Source: Heterohyrax brucei (lineage: Eukaryota; Chordata; Mammalia; Hyracoidea; Procaviidae). From it: a DNA stretch of 64,000 nucleotides. The notes under the pieces are model-generated. The model was given only the letters and a program-made list of their open reading frames with translations. It was not told the DNA's origin and searched no databases. Both the position numbers and the translations under genes were made by a program. Location: assembly GCA_028571685.1 (NCBI GenBank), contig CM053164.1:41280501-41344500 (forward strand). The letters run 5' to 3'. Shown here one piece after another: positions 49,067-62,081 of this stretch. Positions within the stretch are counted from its first letter, which is position 1; each line of letters starts with the position of its first letter.

Positions 49067-51242
49067 CTTTTTTTTAATTTTTTATCTTTTGCATTTTTTT
49101 ATTGTACTTTACATGAAGGTTTACAGAATAAACTAGTTTCTCATTAAACAGTAAGTACATATATTGTTTTATGACGTTGGTTAACAATCTTACAACAGGT
49201 CAACACTCTCCCTTCTCAACCTTGGGTCCCCTGTTACCAGCTTTCATGTGCCCACCTGTCTTCTAGTCTTTGCACCTGGGCTGGCATGTCCCTTTAGTCT
49301 TCAACCTTTGGCTAAGAGTGACCACATTACTGAGCTAAAAGAGCACCCAGGGGCCATAGCCTCAGGGATTCTCCAGGCTCTTTCAGGCCAGCAAGGCTGG
49401 CCTTTCTCTTTGAGTTAGAATTTTATTCTACATTTTTCTCCAGCTCTGTCTGGGACCTTCTATTGTGACCCTGTCACAGCAGTCAGTGATGGTTGCTGGG
49501 AACCATCTAGTTGTACCAGATTTCTGCTGGATGGCATTGTAGATAGGGTCCATTAGTCCTTTGTACTAATCTTTTCCCTTGTTTCTTTAGTTTTCTTCGT
49601 CCTTCCTGACTCTCAAAGGGGAAAGAACAGTGGAGTATGGCCCCTCACAGGCTTTTAAGACTCCAGATGCTATGCATCAAAGTCAAATGTAGAATATTTT
49701 CTTTATAAACTATGCTATGCTGATTGAGCTAGATGTTCCCGAAGGCCATGGTCCCCACAGCCCTCAGCCCAGCAATTTGTTTCCTCAAGGAGTTTGGAAG
49801 TACATATGGGGCTTCCATGACTTTGCCTTAAACAAGTTGTGTTGGCTTCCCCAGTATCATGTACTGTCTTACCCTTCACCCAAGTTACCACTTTATTGCC
49901 TATTTAGTGTTTTTCCATCCCCCTACTTTCCCTCCCTGGTAAATATCAAAGATTGTATGTTTTTATGTGTAAACCTTTTCATGAGTTTTTATAGTAGTGG
50001 TCTCACACAATATTTGTCCTCTCGTGATTGACTTATTTCATTCACCGTAATGCCCTCTAGTTTTCTCCATGTTACAAGATGGTTCACAGATTCATTGTTC
50101 TTTATTGTTGTGTAATACTCCATTGTGTATATGTGCCAGAGTTTGCTTATCCATTCCTCAGTCGATGGGCATCTAGGTTGTTTCCAACTTTTTGATATTG
50201 TGATGGTATTACAATGAACGTGGGTGTGCATATGTCTAGTCACAGAATGACTATTTCTCTAGGATATTTTCCTAGGAGTGGGATTGCTGGATTATACAGT
50301 ATTTTTATTTCCAGCTTTCTAAGGAAAGGCCATATTGTTTTTCAAGATGGTTGTATCATTTTGCAATCCCATCAGCAGTGCACAAAAATTCTGATCTCTC
50401 TGCAGCCTCTCCAACATTTGTTATTCCCTGTTTTTTGTGATATATGAGATAGTATCTTATTGTAGTTTTGATTTGCATTTCTCTAGTGGCTGATGATCAG
50501 GAGTACTTGCTTTTGTGTCTTTTGGCTGTTTGAATGTCATGTTTGGTAAAATGTTTGTTCAATGCCTTTGCCCATTTTTTAATTGGTTTGTTTGTCATTT
50601 AGTTGTAGAGGTGGTGGATTTTCTTCTATATTTCAGAGATCCTATCCTTGTCTAATTTATAATAGCCAAAAGTTTTTTCCCAATCTGTAGATTCTTCTTT
50701 TTTTTTACTCCTTTCATGAAGTCTTAAGATAAGCATAAGTCTTTAATTTTTAGAAGATCACAGTTATCTAGCTTATCTTCCAGAGTTTGTGTGTTGTTGG
50801 TTATAGTTCATATCCTGTTAATGCCATGTATTAGGGCTTCTGACATTGATCCTATATTTTATTCTAAGCATTTTTATTTTTAGGTCTTATATTTAGGTCT
50901 TTGATTTGCTTTGTGTTAGTTTTGTACATGGTGTGAGGTATGGATCTTGCTTCATTGTTTGGCAGATGGACTTCCAATTTTATCAGCACCATTTGTTAAG
51001 AAAAGACTATTTCTTCCCCTTCTGATGGACTTTGGGCTTTTGTCAAAGGTTAGGTGATCATAAGAGAACGGATTCACGTCTGGGCTCTAAATCTTGTTTC
51101 ATTGGTCAATGCAACTGTTGTTGTACCCATACTATTTTGAATACCATAGCTGTATAGTAGATTCTGAAGTCACTAGTGGTTTACTTATCTGGGGCTTCTT
51201 CCCTTTCCATATAGAGTTAATATTAAGTTTTTCCATCTCTTT
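49067..51242 (-). mobile_element. Second L1 3' half, reverse, arrayed behind the first
   Basis: Its own T-rich start (TTTTTTATTGTACTTTACATG), 3' UTR, then reverse ORF2 (CATTCCTCAGTCGATGGGCATC; TTTGCAATCCCATCAGCAGTG; CTTTGCCCATTTTTTAATTGG). The tail of this copy falls at the point where the L1 at 47672 stops. Confidence 0.85.
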
Positions 51243-52211
51243 AAAGAATTTGGGAGGGCAAGATGTTGGAGTACATGGATGTTTCCAGCATTCCCTCTAA
51301 CAACAAAGACCAAAAAGAACAAATGAATCCAGAGCATAGGACATCCTAAAGGCTCTGAACATCAAGGGGAAAGTTGAGAAACTGGACTGAGCAATGGAAA
51401 AGAGAGAATAGCACCTGAATTACATACAATTTCATAGACCTGATTTGCAGGGAAGCAGTCATACTGCTTGATGGGCCAGCAAGGAGGTTGGTGGGCATTC
51501 CCTCAGTGGAGGTGATTGTCTGGAGAGTCCACTGGAGAGTACACCACCAGAGCCAGTGAGGGACAGCCCAAGATCATTGAAAACTAGGTTGCTGCATGTG
51601 GCCCGCTGTACAAGGTCTGGGTCTTTCCTTCCATGTAGACTTGTCTCACCTCTCCTGGCACTCCCCACTCCCTTTACTGAACTGATCTTGGTGCTGGAGT
51701 CTGACACCATTAACTGTGCAGGAAGTGTGACTCTTCATGCCCATCTTGAGCCATTCCCCCATCCCTTCTTTGCACTGCACCTGGCTCCAGAGTCTGATGC
51801 CATTAACTGAGCTAGAAGTAGCCTGTCTTAAGCCCACCCTCAGCTGTTCTCTGAGAGTTGGAGAGAGAAACAGTTTAGCAAACTTGGGGAAAGGGGAAAA
51901 GGAAGAGGCCTTTTTTTGTTTCTTCTGACTCCCCTAAGCTGGTGAATCAGGGCAGAAACTGTTCCTTTACCTAGATTCAGACATAAAGGGATATACCATC
52001 TCCATGGACGCTCAGGGACAGCTATTACTCCCTGTCTTTCTCAGCAACTGCAGCCAGACACCTGTGCCTATAACAAGCACACTTACCCCTCTAAGACAGT
52101 AGTCAGGAGCCTGCACCACATACTTGGTGAATGACCACCAAGACTCCCGAGCTTAATCCATCTAAGAAAACGAAACTGTATACTTCAAAATAAGAACATA
52201 AGTAAACATAA

Positions 52212-52367
52212 AAAAGCAAACCCACTACCACTGAGTTAATTCTGACTCATAATGACCCTATAGAACAGAGTAGAACTTCTCTATAGAGTTTCCAAGTAGC
52301 ACCTAGTAGATTTGAACTGCCATCCTTTTGGTTAGCAGCCATAGCACTTAATCATTACACCACCAGG
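52212..52367 (-). mobile_element. AfroSINE with perfect 10-bp TSD
   Basis: Flanked by GTAAACATAA at 52202-52211 and 52368-52377. Confidence 0.95.
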
Positions 52368-53104
52368 GTAAACATAAATAACTACAATTTACTGATGGCT
52401 CAGAAACAGCAGTCTATATTAAAGCACTTAAAGGGGTGGATCATGATCTCTTCAGAAAGCTCCCAAAACAAAGAATCAACTTTTCCAGAGGGAGAAAACT
52501 TCCTGGAATTATACAAAAGGTTAATATTTAGAACTCTTTAAGAGTCAGCACTTGGCTTTGGCCTTAAGAGATAAGGAAAAAAGATGAGGCAAAATGCAGG
52601 ACAGCATATGATGAATTGAATAAGCTGGAAGAAAGCATTAAGTGGCAAGAATAAAAATAATAGAAATTGAGAAAATTAATAATAAAATCACAGAATTAGA
52701 CAATTTAATAGAAAGTCAAAAGAGCATAACTGAGACAATGAAAGCCTTAATTAGTAAGACTGAGGATAAAAGCACATGGCATAAGTATATTTCAGGAGAA
52801 ATCAGATAAACAAATTTTAAAAATCAAGAAACAGAATTACATGGGAGTCTTTGAAGAAGAATAATCTATGAGTGATTGGAGTATCAGAACATGGGGGGAT
52901 AGCAGAGAATACAAAGACAATTGTCAAAGATTTGCTGACAGCAAACTTCAGTGATATCATCAAAGCTGAGAAGGTATATACTCAGGATCTTCATCAAACT
53001 CCACACAGGGTAGATCCCAAAAGAAAGACACTAAGTTGTGTTATAATCAATCTTGCTGAAACTCAAATAAGAAGACACTTTTAGAAGTGACTGGGGATAA
53101 GTGA

Positions 53105-53271
53105 GGAAACCCTGGTGGTGTACTGGGTTAAGTGCTACCTCTGCTAACCAGGAGGTCAGCAGCTCAGATCCTCCAGGCACTCCTTGGAAACTCCATGGGG
53201 TAGTTCTACCCTGACCTCTAGGGTCATTGTGAGTTGAACCCAACTTGACAGCAGTGGGCTTGGAGTTTGGA
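53105..53271 (+). mobile_element. AfroSINE with perfect 11-bp TSD
   Basis: Flanked by GGGATAAGTGA at 53094-53104 and 53272-53282. Confidence 0.95.
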
Positions 53272-53684
53272 GGGATAAGTGAAAAATAACTTACAAAGAA
53301 AAATCTAGAGGCCTAAACTCAGAGCACTCAGCAGAAACCATGCAGACAAGAAAGCAATGACCCAAAGCTTTGAAGGAAAATAATTGCCAGCCAAGAAATA
53401 TATATCCAGCAAAATTGTCTCTCAGATATGATGGCAAAATTTGGACATTTCCAGATAAACAGAAATTTAGAGAATTAAAAAAAGGGGGAACTTCTAAAAA
53501 TCAAATATTTATGCTCATCCAAATTCCTCACCAAAAGAGTAAAAAGACTACCTACACACTGGGAAAGAATTTTTGGGTACCACGAATCTGATTGATGTCT
53601 AATTTCCATAATTTACAAGGTACTGCAAAACCTTGAGAAGAAAAAGACAAATAACCCAACTGAAAAACAGGCAACGGACCAGAG

Positions 53685-54014
53685 CTGAAATCAGTACTGA
53701 AGCCAACACTTCAGACAAAGAAAGGACTGGACTTGAGGCCACAGAGTGATGCAAGTGGTGTGTGCACTTTATGGTTTAATATCTATGTGTGGCTGTCCTA
53801 CTAGTTTCTTTTTAGAGGTGAGAGGAGTGGGTGGAGAGAAGAGGACAAGTGTTGGTTGAGCAGTACTGAAAGCAAAGAGTGAGAAAGAAGAGTGTGTTAT
53901 CACAGAGTGATGACAGCAGATAGAGTTGTAGAGAGGCGAGTATTCAGGGTTTTATATGGAAAATTGACTTGGATTGTAAACTTTCACTTAATCACAATAC
54001 AAAAAAAAATTAAA
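53685..54014 (+). mobile_element. Young L1 3' end inserted in the older LINE
   Basis: GAAATCAGTACTGAAGCCAAC, GTGTGCACTTTATGGTTTAAT and TTAATCACAATACAAAAAAAA. The flanking LINE is interrupted here and resumes at 54532. Confidence 0.8.
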
Positions 54015-54020
54015 ACACGC

Positions 54021-54531
54021 TGTTTTAGTCAGCTAGGGCTACTCTAGCAGAAATACCAGAGTGGACAGCTTTAACAAAGGAAGGTTTATTCTTACACAGT
54101 TCTGTAGGGTGTCTCCTTGTCTCCTCCTGGGGAAGGCTTTCCCCCTTGTCGACTCTGGAGGAAAGTCTGGTATTGCATCAGTCTTTGTCCAGGGAGCATC
54201 TTGGAGCAGGAACCTCAGGTCTGAAGGGCACACTCTTCTCCTGGTGCTGCTTTCTTGATGGTGCGAGGTTCCCAATTCTCTGCTTGCTTCTCTGTCCTTT
54301 TATCTCTTGTAGGATGAAAGGATTAAAGGTGCAGCAAGCCATACTCCAGGAAAACTCCCTTCACAGTGGAGCAGGGACATAACCTTATGAAGGGATTTAC
54401 AGCCCCACCCTAATCCTTTAACATACAGTTTAGGGAAACCACAAAATGGAGGACAGTCACAAGACACTGGGAATCATGGCCCAGCCACATGGTTACACAT
54501 ATTTTGGGGGGAAACAATTCAATCCATGACA
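54021..54531 (-). mobile_element. Solo LTR, MaLR-like family, reverse
   Basis: Starts TGTTTTAGTCAGCTAGGGCT and ends CAATCCATGACA. Close match to the copy at 5867. Sits directly after the poly(A) of the young L1. CACGC before it and CATGT after it may be a mutated 5-bp duplication. Confidence 0.85.
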
Positions 54532-56106
54532 CATGTGAAAAGGATATGAACAGGCACTTCATCAAAGAAGGCACCCAGGATGCTAACAGATATATGAGGA
54601 AATGTTCACAATCATTAGCTATCAGAAAAATCCAATTCAAAACTAAATGAGATACCATCTCACCCAATAAGGTTGGCAGTCCCCCCAAAACACAAAATAA
54701 TAAATGTTGGAGAGGTAGTAGAAAGACTGAAACTCTTCTACACTGCTACTGGGAATGTAAAATGGTATAACCGCTTTGGAAATCGATTTTGTGTTTTCTT
54801 AAAAAGCTATAAATAAAATGCCATATGATCCAGCAGTCCCACTGCTTGGAATACATCCTAGAGAAACAAAGGCTGTTATATGAACAGTTACATGCACACC
54901 AGTGTTTATTGCAGCACTGTCCACAAGAGCAAAAAGATGGAATCAACCAAATTGCCCATCAACAGATGAATGGATAAACAAACTATGGTATGTTCACACA
55001 ATGGACTACTCTGCAGTGATAAAGAACAATGATGGTTTTAGGAAGTATCTCATAACATGGAGTCATCTTGAAGACATAACGCTGAGTGAAATTAGTTGGA
55101 TGCAAATATTGTATGAGACCTTTATTATAAGAACTTACAAGCATAAGTCTTTTAATTTTTGCTGGTTACAAGGGTGGGGAGGGCAGGAGAGCAGTATTCA
55201 TAGAGTAGATAGTAGACAGGAATTGGGTTAGGGTGAAGGGAGTGACAGCATATAGTAGAAGGGAGGTTAGCACAACCAGACTACACTAAAAGCTAAAGCC
55301 TTTCTAAGTACAACTCAACATTTTGAAGGACAGAGTAGCAGGGACAGGCGTCTCAGGACCACAGCTTCAGGGGACATCTAGGCTAATTGCCATAAGAAAT
55401 TTTTTTAAAGAATATGTTCTGCATACCACTTTAACGAGTGGCATCTGGCATCTTAAAAATTAGCAAGCTGCCATCTCAGTAGCATCAAAGGGTTTCTATC
55501 CATCTGGAGCAGAGGAGAGCAAAGGACATCAAAGACAACGAAAATATGAACCCAGCAGACAGAAGGTACCATGTGATCCAGAAACTACATCAACGTGAGA
55601 CCAGAAGAACTAGATGGTGCTAGGTCACCAGCAGTGACTGCTCCGACAGTGAACACAATGTAAAGTCCATGATGTAGTGGGAGAAAAATGAGTATGCAGA
55701 ACTAAAACTCTATTATAAGACCACACTTGATGGCCCGTCAGACTGGAGGTCTCCTGTGGACATGGCCCCTAGACTCTCCATTAGCCCAGAACTGAAACCA
55801 GTGCCAAAGCCAACACTTCAGACAAAGAGTGGAGAGGACTATAAGTATACAGTGATGGTCACGGAGAACATGTTTCTTGACTTAAATATTTACATGAGGC
55901 CACCAGAGCAGCTCCTGTTGAGAGATTACAGGAGAGGATAGAGGAGGACAGGACAGGAGTAGTTTGAATGGGTATGGGAAGAACAGGATGGAAAAGAGTG
56001 GCATGGGGTGGTTGTCAGGGAGATCAGTTAGAGTTGCATAGTGCTGTGTGTTAGAGCTTTTGTATGGCAGATTGATTTGGATTGTAAATTTTTACTTACA
56101 GTACAA
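54532..56106 (+). mobile_element. L1-type LINE, ORF2 C-terminus and 3' UTR
   Basis: GAGATACCATCTCACCC, CCAGCAGTCCCACTGC and AATTGCCCATCAACAGATG are L1 ORF2 3' coding. The 3' UTR with AAAGTCCATGATG and ACTTCAGACAAAGAG follows, to TACAGTACAAGAAAAC. Continues the element broken at 53680. Confidence 0.85.
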
Positions 56107-58195
56107 GAAAACATTTTTTAAAAAACATTTTTTGGTATTTGAATTAGGATTACATTGTGTTTGTAAATTGATTTGGATAGAATTGTTATTCTCAGAATGT
56201 TGATTATACTTATCCATGAGCATGGTATGTTTTCCCTTAGTGTAGATCTCTTGTGGTTTCTTGCAATAGTGTTTTGCAGTTTTCTTTGCACAGACCTTTC
56301 ATATCCATGGTTAGATTTATTCCTAATTTTTGTTTCAGGGGCTATTATAAATGGCATTGTTTCCTTGATTTCTTTTCCATCGTTCTCTTTATTACGGTAT
56401 AGGAACCTAATTGATTTGTGTATGTGTCTTTCCATTAGTTCCAGTAGTTTTCTCATGGAGTCTTTTGGGTTTTCTATGAACAGTATTATATCTTCTGCAA
56501 ATACAAACTACAACTTCTTCATTACCCATTTGGATGCTTTTTATTTCTTTTTCTTACTTTATTGCTCTAGCTAGGACTTCCAGCACAGTGTTAAATAAGA
56601 GTGATGATAAAGGGCATCCTTGTCTTGCTCTTGTTCTCAAGGGGAGTATTTTCGGCCTCTTCTCCATTGAGAATGATTTTGGCCATTGATTTTGCATAAA
56701 TGTCCATAATTATGTTGAAAAAAATTCCCTTTTTCACTTATTTTTTTGAGAGTTTTTATCAGGAAATCATGTTGAATTTTGTTGAATGCCTTTTCTGTGC
56801 TGATTAAGAGGATAATGTGATTATTTTATTTTATTTATGTATTGGATTACAGTAATTGATTTGCTAATGTTGAACCACTGTTGCATACCTGATATGAATT
56901 CCCACTTGGTCCTGTCATATGTATTTTTTATATGATGCTGAATTCTTTTGGCTAGAATATTGTCGAGAATTTTTGCATCTATATCTATGAAAGATGTTGA
57001 CTGGTCTGTGATTTTCTTCTTTTGTGGTGTCTTTGCCTGATTTTGTTGTAAGGGCTATGCTGGTTTCACAGAATGTATCTCTTCCTTTTCTATGTTCTGA
57101 AATAGTTTGAGTAGTACTGATGCAAGTTCTTCTCTGAATATTTGGTAAAATACTCCAGTGATGCCACCTGGGCCAGAGCTTTTTTGTTCTTGCTGGGCAT
57201 TTTTTTTTTTTTCAATTACCTTTTCAATCTCTTCTCTTATTATGAGTCTGTTCATGTTTTTAGCATCATTTTGTGTTAGTTGGGTAGGTAACATGTTTCT
57301 AGAAATTTGTCAGTTTCTAGGTTTTCAAATTTGTTTAAGTATAATTTTTCCTAATACTCTGTTATGATCCTTTTTATTTCAGTTGGGTCTGTTGTAACGC
57401 TCCCTCTTTCATTTTTTTTTCCTCTGGGTTATTTGAATCCTCTCCTGCTTTTTTTTTGTCAACTTGGCCAGCACTTTGTTGATTTTGGAAATGCAGGCGG
57501 TGTAGTGGTTAAGTGCTATGACTGCTAATCAAAAGGTCAGCAATTCATATTCACCAGGCTCTCCTTGGAAACTCTATGGGGAAGTCCTATTCTGTCCTAC
57601 AGGGTTGGTATGAGTTCAAATTGACTCAACAGCAGTGGGTTTGATTTTGGTTGCTGATTTTGTTAATCTTTTCAAAGAACCAACTTTTGGTTTGTTGATC
57701 CTTTCTGTTGCTTTTCTGTTCTCTATCTCATTTATTTCTGCTCTAATCTTTATTATCTTTATTATTTCCTTACTTCCGGTGGTTGTAGGCCTTTTTTTTT
57801 GCTGTTCTCTTTCTAGTTGCTCATGTGGCTAATATTTTCATTTTGTCTCTTCTTTTTTGATATGTGCATCTATTGCTATAAATTGACCTCTGAGAACTGC
57901 CTTTGCTGTGCCCCAAAGGTTTTGGCATAATATATTTTTATTCTCATTTGATTCTAGGATTTTTTTTTTTTAATTTCATCTTTGATTTCTACTACTACCC
58001 AGTGGTTTTTAAGTAAGGTGTTATTCAGTTTCCACATAATTGACATTTTCCCTTGTTCTTCCTGTTGTTAATTTCTACTTTGGTAGTGTTGTAATCAGAG
58101 AAGATACTTTGTATTATCTCAATATTCTGGATTTTGTTGAGGGTTGTCCTGTGATCTAAGATGTAGTCTAGAACTTTCCACTGGTGCTTCTGTGA
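56107..58195 (-). mobile_element. L1 ORF2 fragment, reverse
   Basis: Reverse ORF2 with TATCTTCTGCAAATAC at the catalytic block (FADD changed to FAED), GGGCATCCTTGTCTTGCTC, TTTTGCATCTATATCTATG and TGCCCCAAAGGTTTTGG. Broken frames; a SINE splits it at 57489. Confidence 0.85.
57489..57640 (+). mobile_element. AfroSINE with perfect 10-bp TSD
   Basis: Flanked by TTGATTTTGG at 57479-57488 and 57641-57650. The head is shortened (AATGCAGGCGGTGTAGTGG). Confidence 0.9.
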
Positions 58196-58199
58196 AGAC

Positions 58200-58795
58200 T
58201 GGGTAACTGTCTCCCAGGTTGCATGATATAGTCTGACTAGAAGGGGATAGATGTCACACAGTGCCAGGTATTCAGGAAACAGGAATAGTAGGTAAGTATA
58301 GAGAGGTGAGAACAGGGAAATGAGGAAAGAGAAGTAGCAAAAAAGAGAAAAAAGGAAAAAATGGCACAAGGGATTCAAATGATGGTGACTGGGGACATTG
58401 GTCCTAAGGCATATGGTAAAGCCCAGCTAGAAGAGACTCCCAAGCTATGAAAGAATAACATAAAACTAGGCATAACAAAGTAAAACAAAGCAAAATAAAA
58501 CAAAGAGAGAAAAAGTAAAAGCCCTGAGGATTCCACCAGTGTGTGGCATCACAGGCCAAGAGAGTGTTTCCTCAGCTGAGTGGCACTTCACAGCCTTTCA
58601 AGCAGAGGCATATGGAGCCAGATGTTCAAGGGAAAGGAGAAGGACATGTTGGGAAACACTGAAGAAACCAAACAAAACGGAAAAATAAGGAAAAAAAAAT
58701 GGAAAAAGCAACAGCAGCTATAGACAAATCACACCCAAGGAGCTGGCCAATTGTTGGGGGCAGGGAGGAGGATCCAAATGGCCAAAGCAAATGAG
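58200..58795. other. A-rich unassigned sequence
   Basis: AAACAAAG-type runs at 58330-58520, no element named. Confidence 0.35.
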
Positions 58796-58799
58796 TGTA

Positions 58800-59165
58800 C
58801 TCTTGTCTAAGAGACTGCAGCCAGCAGAAAACAGAGGAAGCATGAGCAGGGTAGGGGAGGAAGAGTGAGATTAGGAAAGCATACATAGCTGGCTATTGGG
58901 TAATCTTTATCCTGCTGGGAAACCCTGAAGCTGCTTTCCAGTACTTGCTGTTTGCTGATCTCTGCTATGGGTGGGGCAAGTCCAAGTGTCACAGATGCTG
59001 CACTTCCCAGGTGGCTGAGCCACCAGCTGGCCAGAGGCAGAGTTAGAGCAGCAAGGAGAGTATGTAGGGTGGAGAAGTGTGTATAACTCATTGCCAGGTC
59101 ATCTGCTGGGATTTCCCTGAATCTGCTTTCCCATGCTCCTTGTCTGTAGATCTCTGACAAGAATT
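58800..59165. repeat. About 190-bp unit present twice in tandem
   Basis: CTGCTGGGAAACCCTGAAGC (58912) recurs as CTGCTGGGATTTCCCTGAATC (59103), with matching CTTGCTGTTTGCTGATCTCTG and CTTGTCTGTAGATCTCTGAC after them and related GAGCAGGG/GAGCAGCAAGG stretches before them. The spacing is 191 bases. The 117-codon minus-strand frame across it is incidental. Confidence 0.5.
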
Positions 59166-59169
59166 CAAA

Positions 59170-59575
59170 ATGTCAAATCTGTGCTGAATTAGTGGATAAG
59201 GGACTTCTGCTTGTATCTCTTCTCACTGTCTGTTCTCACTGTCTGGTTTCTTATTCCATTCAGTATTGACTAAGATTTTATCTCTTCATTTAACACTTCA
59301 GGCTCAAGGATTGCCATTTGTCTCTGTCCTACTTAGTTTTTTTGGTCTTTGATGTGAAGGGATGGCTTGGTGCTTCTGTCTATGGTGCTACGTTAGTTGG
59401 TAACTTTTTTATATCCTTCAAAACTTTTGCTATAGGATGTAACCATGAACTTTCTAAAGTCCAGAGCTTACCGAAGCCTGATAAAAAAATACTTATATGG
59501 GATGATTCGAAGGTCATGATGTCCAGTCATTAGTTTTCTAGATTCTGTCCTTTGTTCTAACGGAACTAACCAGAA
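59170..59575. other. Unassigned sequence
   Basis: Nothing recognised. Confidence 0.35.
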
Positions 59576-59577
59576 GG

Positions 59578-60537
59578 CTACTGTCTTAGCCTGCGTTCTC
59601 TAGAGAAACAAAACCAGTAAAGTATATAAATATAGACAGAAAAATTTTTCTTTGTTCTTTTTTTTATTGTGATTAAGTGAACATATACAACCCAAATCAG
59701 TTTTGCCTGCCCACTTATATGAAATTCCTTCTCCTCTCCTGAACCAATGGCAGCACACTCCTCCTTTTCACTCTATATTTCTAGTATCCTCTTAACAAGC
59801 ATCTGTCCCCTCTTGTCCACCCTCTTCTTTCCCATCTAGAAAGACAGCAGTAGGACAGCCTCCTATAAATGATCACACTGTGTCCCTGAGTCCAGTTCAT
59901 TCTTGTCTGAAGAGTTGACCCCAGTACTGGTTTCTGGACAGAGGCAGCAGCAGGTCTAGGGGCCATGCTCGCAGGAGATCCTTCAGGCTAATGGACAGAA
60001 ATTTACATCAAGCAAATGAATCATGAAATTGTAAAAACTGGACGACATCAGGTCCATTGATCAGGATAGAGGCTTCTCTAAATGCATGTGGCTGCAGGGC
60101 TGGTGAACCCAAGATCTTAAGTCAAAGAGCAAGGCTCTTGGTCACAGGCTGTGGAGATCAACAAATTCTAAGATGGTCAGGAAGACCACAGGCTTCTCCT
60201 GATTTAACTGCAAAGGTTAGTAAACCCAAGATCAGCAAGTAAGAGAACAGGGCTCCTTCTCACAGGCTGTAAAGATACATGAATCCCAAGACTGGCAGAT
60301 AAGCTGATAGCTCAAGTTCCACGAACTGGAAGTCAGATGAACAGGAAGTAGCTTCAGGATCCAGAATGAGCAAAAAAGCCAGAACTTCTGCTTACAGTTC
60401 GATGCAGGCCACACCCCCAAGAAAAATCCCTTTCAACTCACTGGCTACTCACAGCATAGTCCATCATGAGAGTCATCATATAAAAACACTGAGAATATGG
60501 TCCAGCCAAGGTGACATATGATCTTAACCATCATAGC
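59578..60537 (-). mobile_element. LTR-like repeat, reverse, split by an L1 3' end
   Basis: TAGCCTGCGTTCTCTAGAGA at one end and GGTCCAGCCAAGGTGACATATG at the other are the reversed ends of a widespread mammalian LTR. The middle has three CACAGGCT-containing units. The L1 insert occupies about 59643-59990. Confidence 0.65.
59643..59990 (-). mobile_element. L1 3' UTR, reverse, inside the LTR-like repeat
   Basis: TTTTTTTTATTGTGATTAAGTG (reverse tail) to CTTCAGGCTAA. ATAGACAGAAA before it and ATGGACAGAAA after it look like the target duplication. Confidence 0.8.
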
Positions 60538-60539
60538 TA

Positions 60540-60920
60540 CATGCTAGGACTGTGATTCTTAACTCCTTGAGAGACTGCCTTTATCACGTTGCATGGGTCA
60601 AGATACATACTTGATTTATGTAATACATAATTTAAAACACAGCAGCTTAAGTAAGAATGAAGTTTATTCCTCTGTTTTATAAAATCGGGATGTAGGTAAT
60701 TCAGGGCCTATATGATGGGATCTGAGCTATGTCCTGTTTCACTGTCCTTGTTGACCTTTTTCTTCCTAATCTAAGGTGGAGATCCAGAAAACAAGTCCAA
60801 ACTCTAATTAGCACAAGAGGTGGTGGAGTGGGAGGGAATGAAATGGCACATCTCTTTCCACAACCTTGTCCTGTGGTGCCTAACATTGCGAGTCAGCAAT
60901 GACAGTGCATCCATTATATT
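60540..60920. other. Unassigned sequence
   Basis: Nothing recognised. Confidence 0.35.
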
Positions 60921-61911
60921 GTTGTTATTGTTGTTAGGTGCCAGTGAGTTGAATCTGACTCATATCAACCCTCTATACAACAGAATGAACCACTACAGGT
61001 CCTGTGCCATCTTCATAATCGTTGCTGTGTTTGAGCCCATTGTTGCAGCCACTGTGTCAGTTCTTCTCATCTTCCTCTTTTTTGCTGACCCTGTACTTTA
61101 CCAAGTACGATATCCTTCTCTGGGGCTGGTCCTTCCTGATAACGTGTCCAAAATATGTAAGACAAAATCTTAACCATTCTTACTTCCAAGGAACTCTCCG
61201 ACTGTACTTCTTCCAAGACAGACTCATTCTTCTGAAAATCCATGACATATTCAATATTATTCACCAACATCATAATTCAAAGGCATTGATTCTTCTTCAG
61301 TCTTCCTTATTCATTGTCCAGCTTTTTCACATGTGAATGAAGTGATTGATTGAAAATATCACTGCTTGGTGGCAGGTACACTTTAGTCCTCAAAACTACA
61401 TCTCTGCTTTTCAACACTTGAAAGATATGTTTTCTTAGCAGATTTGCCCAATATGTCATCTGACTTCTTGACTGCTGCTTCCATGTGTGTTGATTATGGA
61501 TCCAAGTGAAATAAAATCCTTGGCAACTTTAATGTTTTCTCCGTTTATCGTAATGTTGCTTCCTGGTCTTCTTGTGAGAATTTTTATTTTCTTCATATTG
61601 AGGTGTAATCCATAATAATGGCTATAGTCTTTGATCTTTGTCATGTCATGAATTGAATTGTGTCCCCCCAAAATGTGCGTTAACTTGGCTAGTCCATTAT
61701 TCCCTGTATTGTATGATTATCCACCATTTTGTCATTTGATGTGATTTTCTTATGTGTTGTAAGTCCTCTGTGTTGTCAATGAGGCAGATTTGGAACAGGC
61801 AGAGTAAAGTCTGTGGCCTTATCTTGAACATGCCAGTCAATTTTGTTTCTTAATTCTGTCTCCAATCATGGGTCCATTGTTTCCCTTAGTTTCTCTCAAG
61901 TTAAGGACTAA

Positions 61912-62068
61912 TCAAAACCAAACTCATTGCCATTGAGTCTATCCCAACTCATAGAAACCATATAGGACAGAGTAGAACTGCCCCATAGAGTTTCCAAGGA
62001 GTGCCTGGTAGATTCAAACTGGTGAGTAGTCATGGTACTTAACCACTGCACTCACCAGGGTTTCCATG
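61912..62068 (-). mobile_element. AfroSINE inside the MaLR-like LTR
   Basis: Full tail and body. The head region (ACTGGTGAGTAGTCATGG) has lost part of the anticodon arm. Confidence 0.85.
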
Positions 62069-62081
62069 CTGTCATTAGGTC

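Larger units (their letters stand above)
51243..53680 (+). mobile_element. L1/HAL1-like LINE, 5' part
   Basis: GGGAGGGCAAGATGTTGGAG resembles an L1 5' UTR start. The 5' UTR-like part runs to about 52380. The ORF1-like part has AGAAAGCATTAAGTGGCAAG and GCAGAAACCATGCAGACAAG, then ATATATCCAGCAAAATTGTC, the signature of HAL1 (half-L1, ORF1 without ORF2). Near 53580 it passes into ORF2 C-terminal-type sequence (GACAAATAACCCAACTG). Frames are broken. Confidence 0.7.

Noticed and set aside
56173-56574. 133-codon hydrophobic + strand frame as a membrane protein
   Set aside because: It is the antisense of L1 ORF2. T-rich antisense L1 gives spurious hydrophobic frames.
58025-58378. 117-codon hydrophobic minus-strand frame
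   Set aside because: Spans the end of the L1 fragment and A-rich sequence; no domain.
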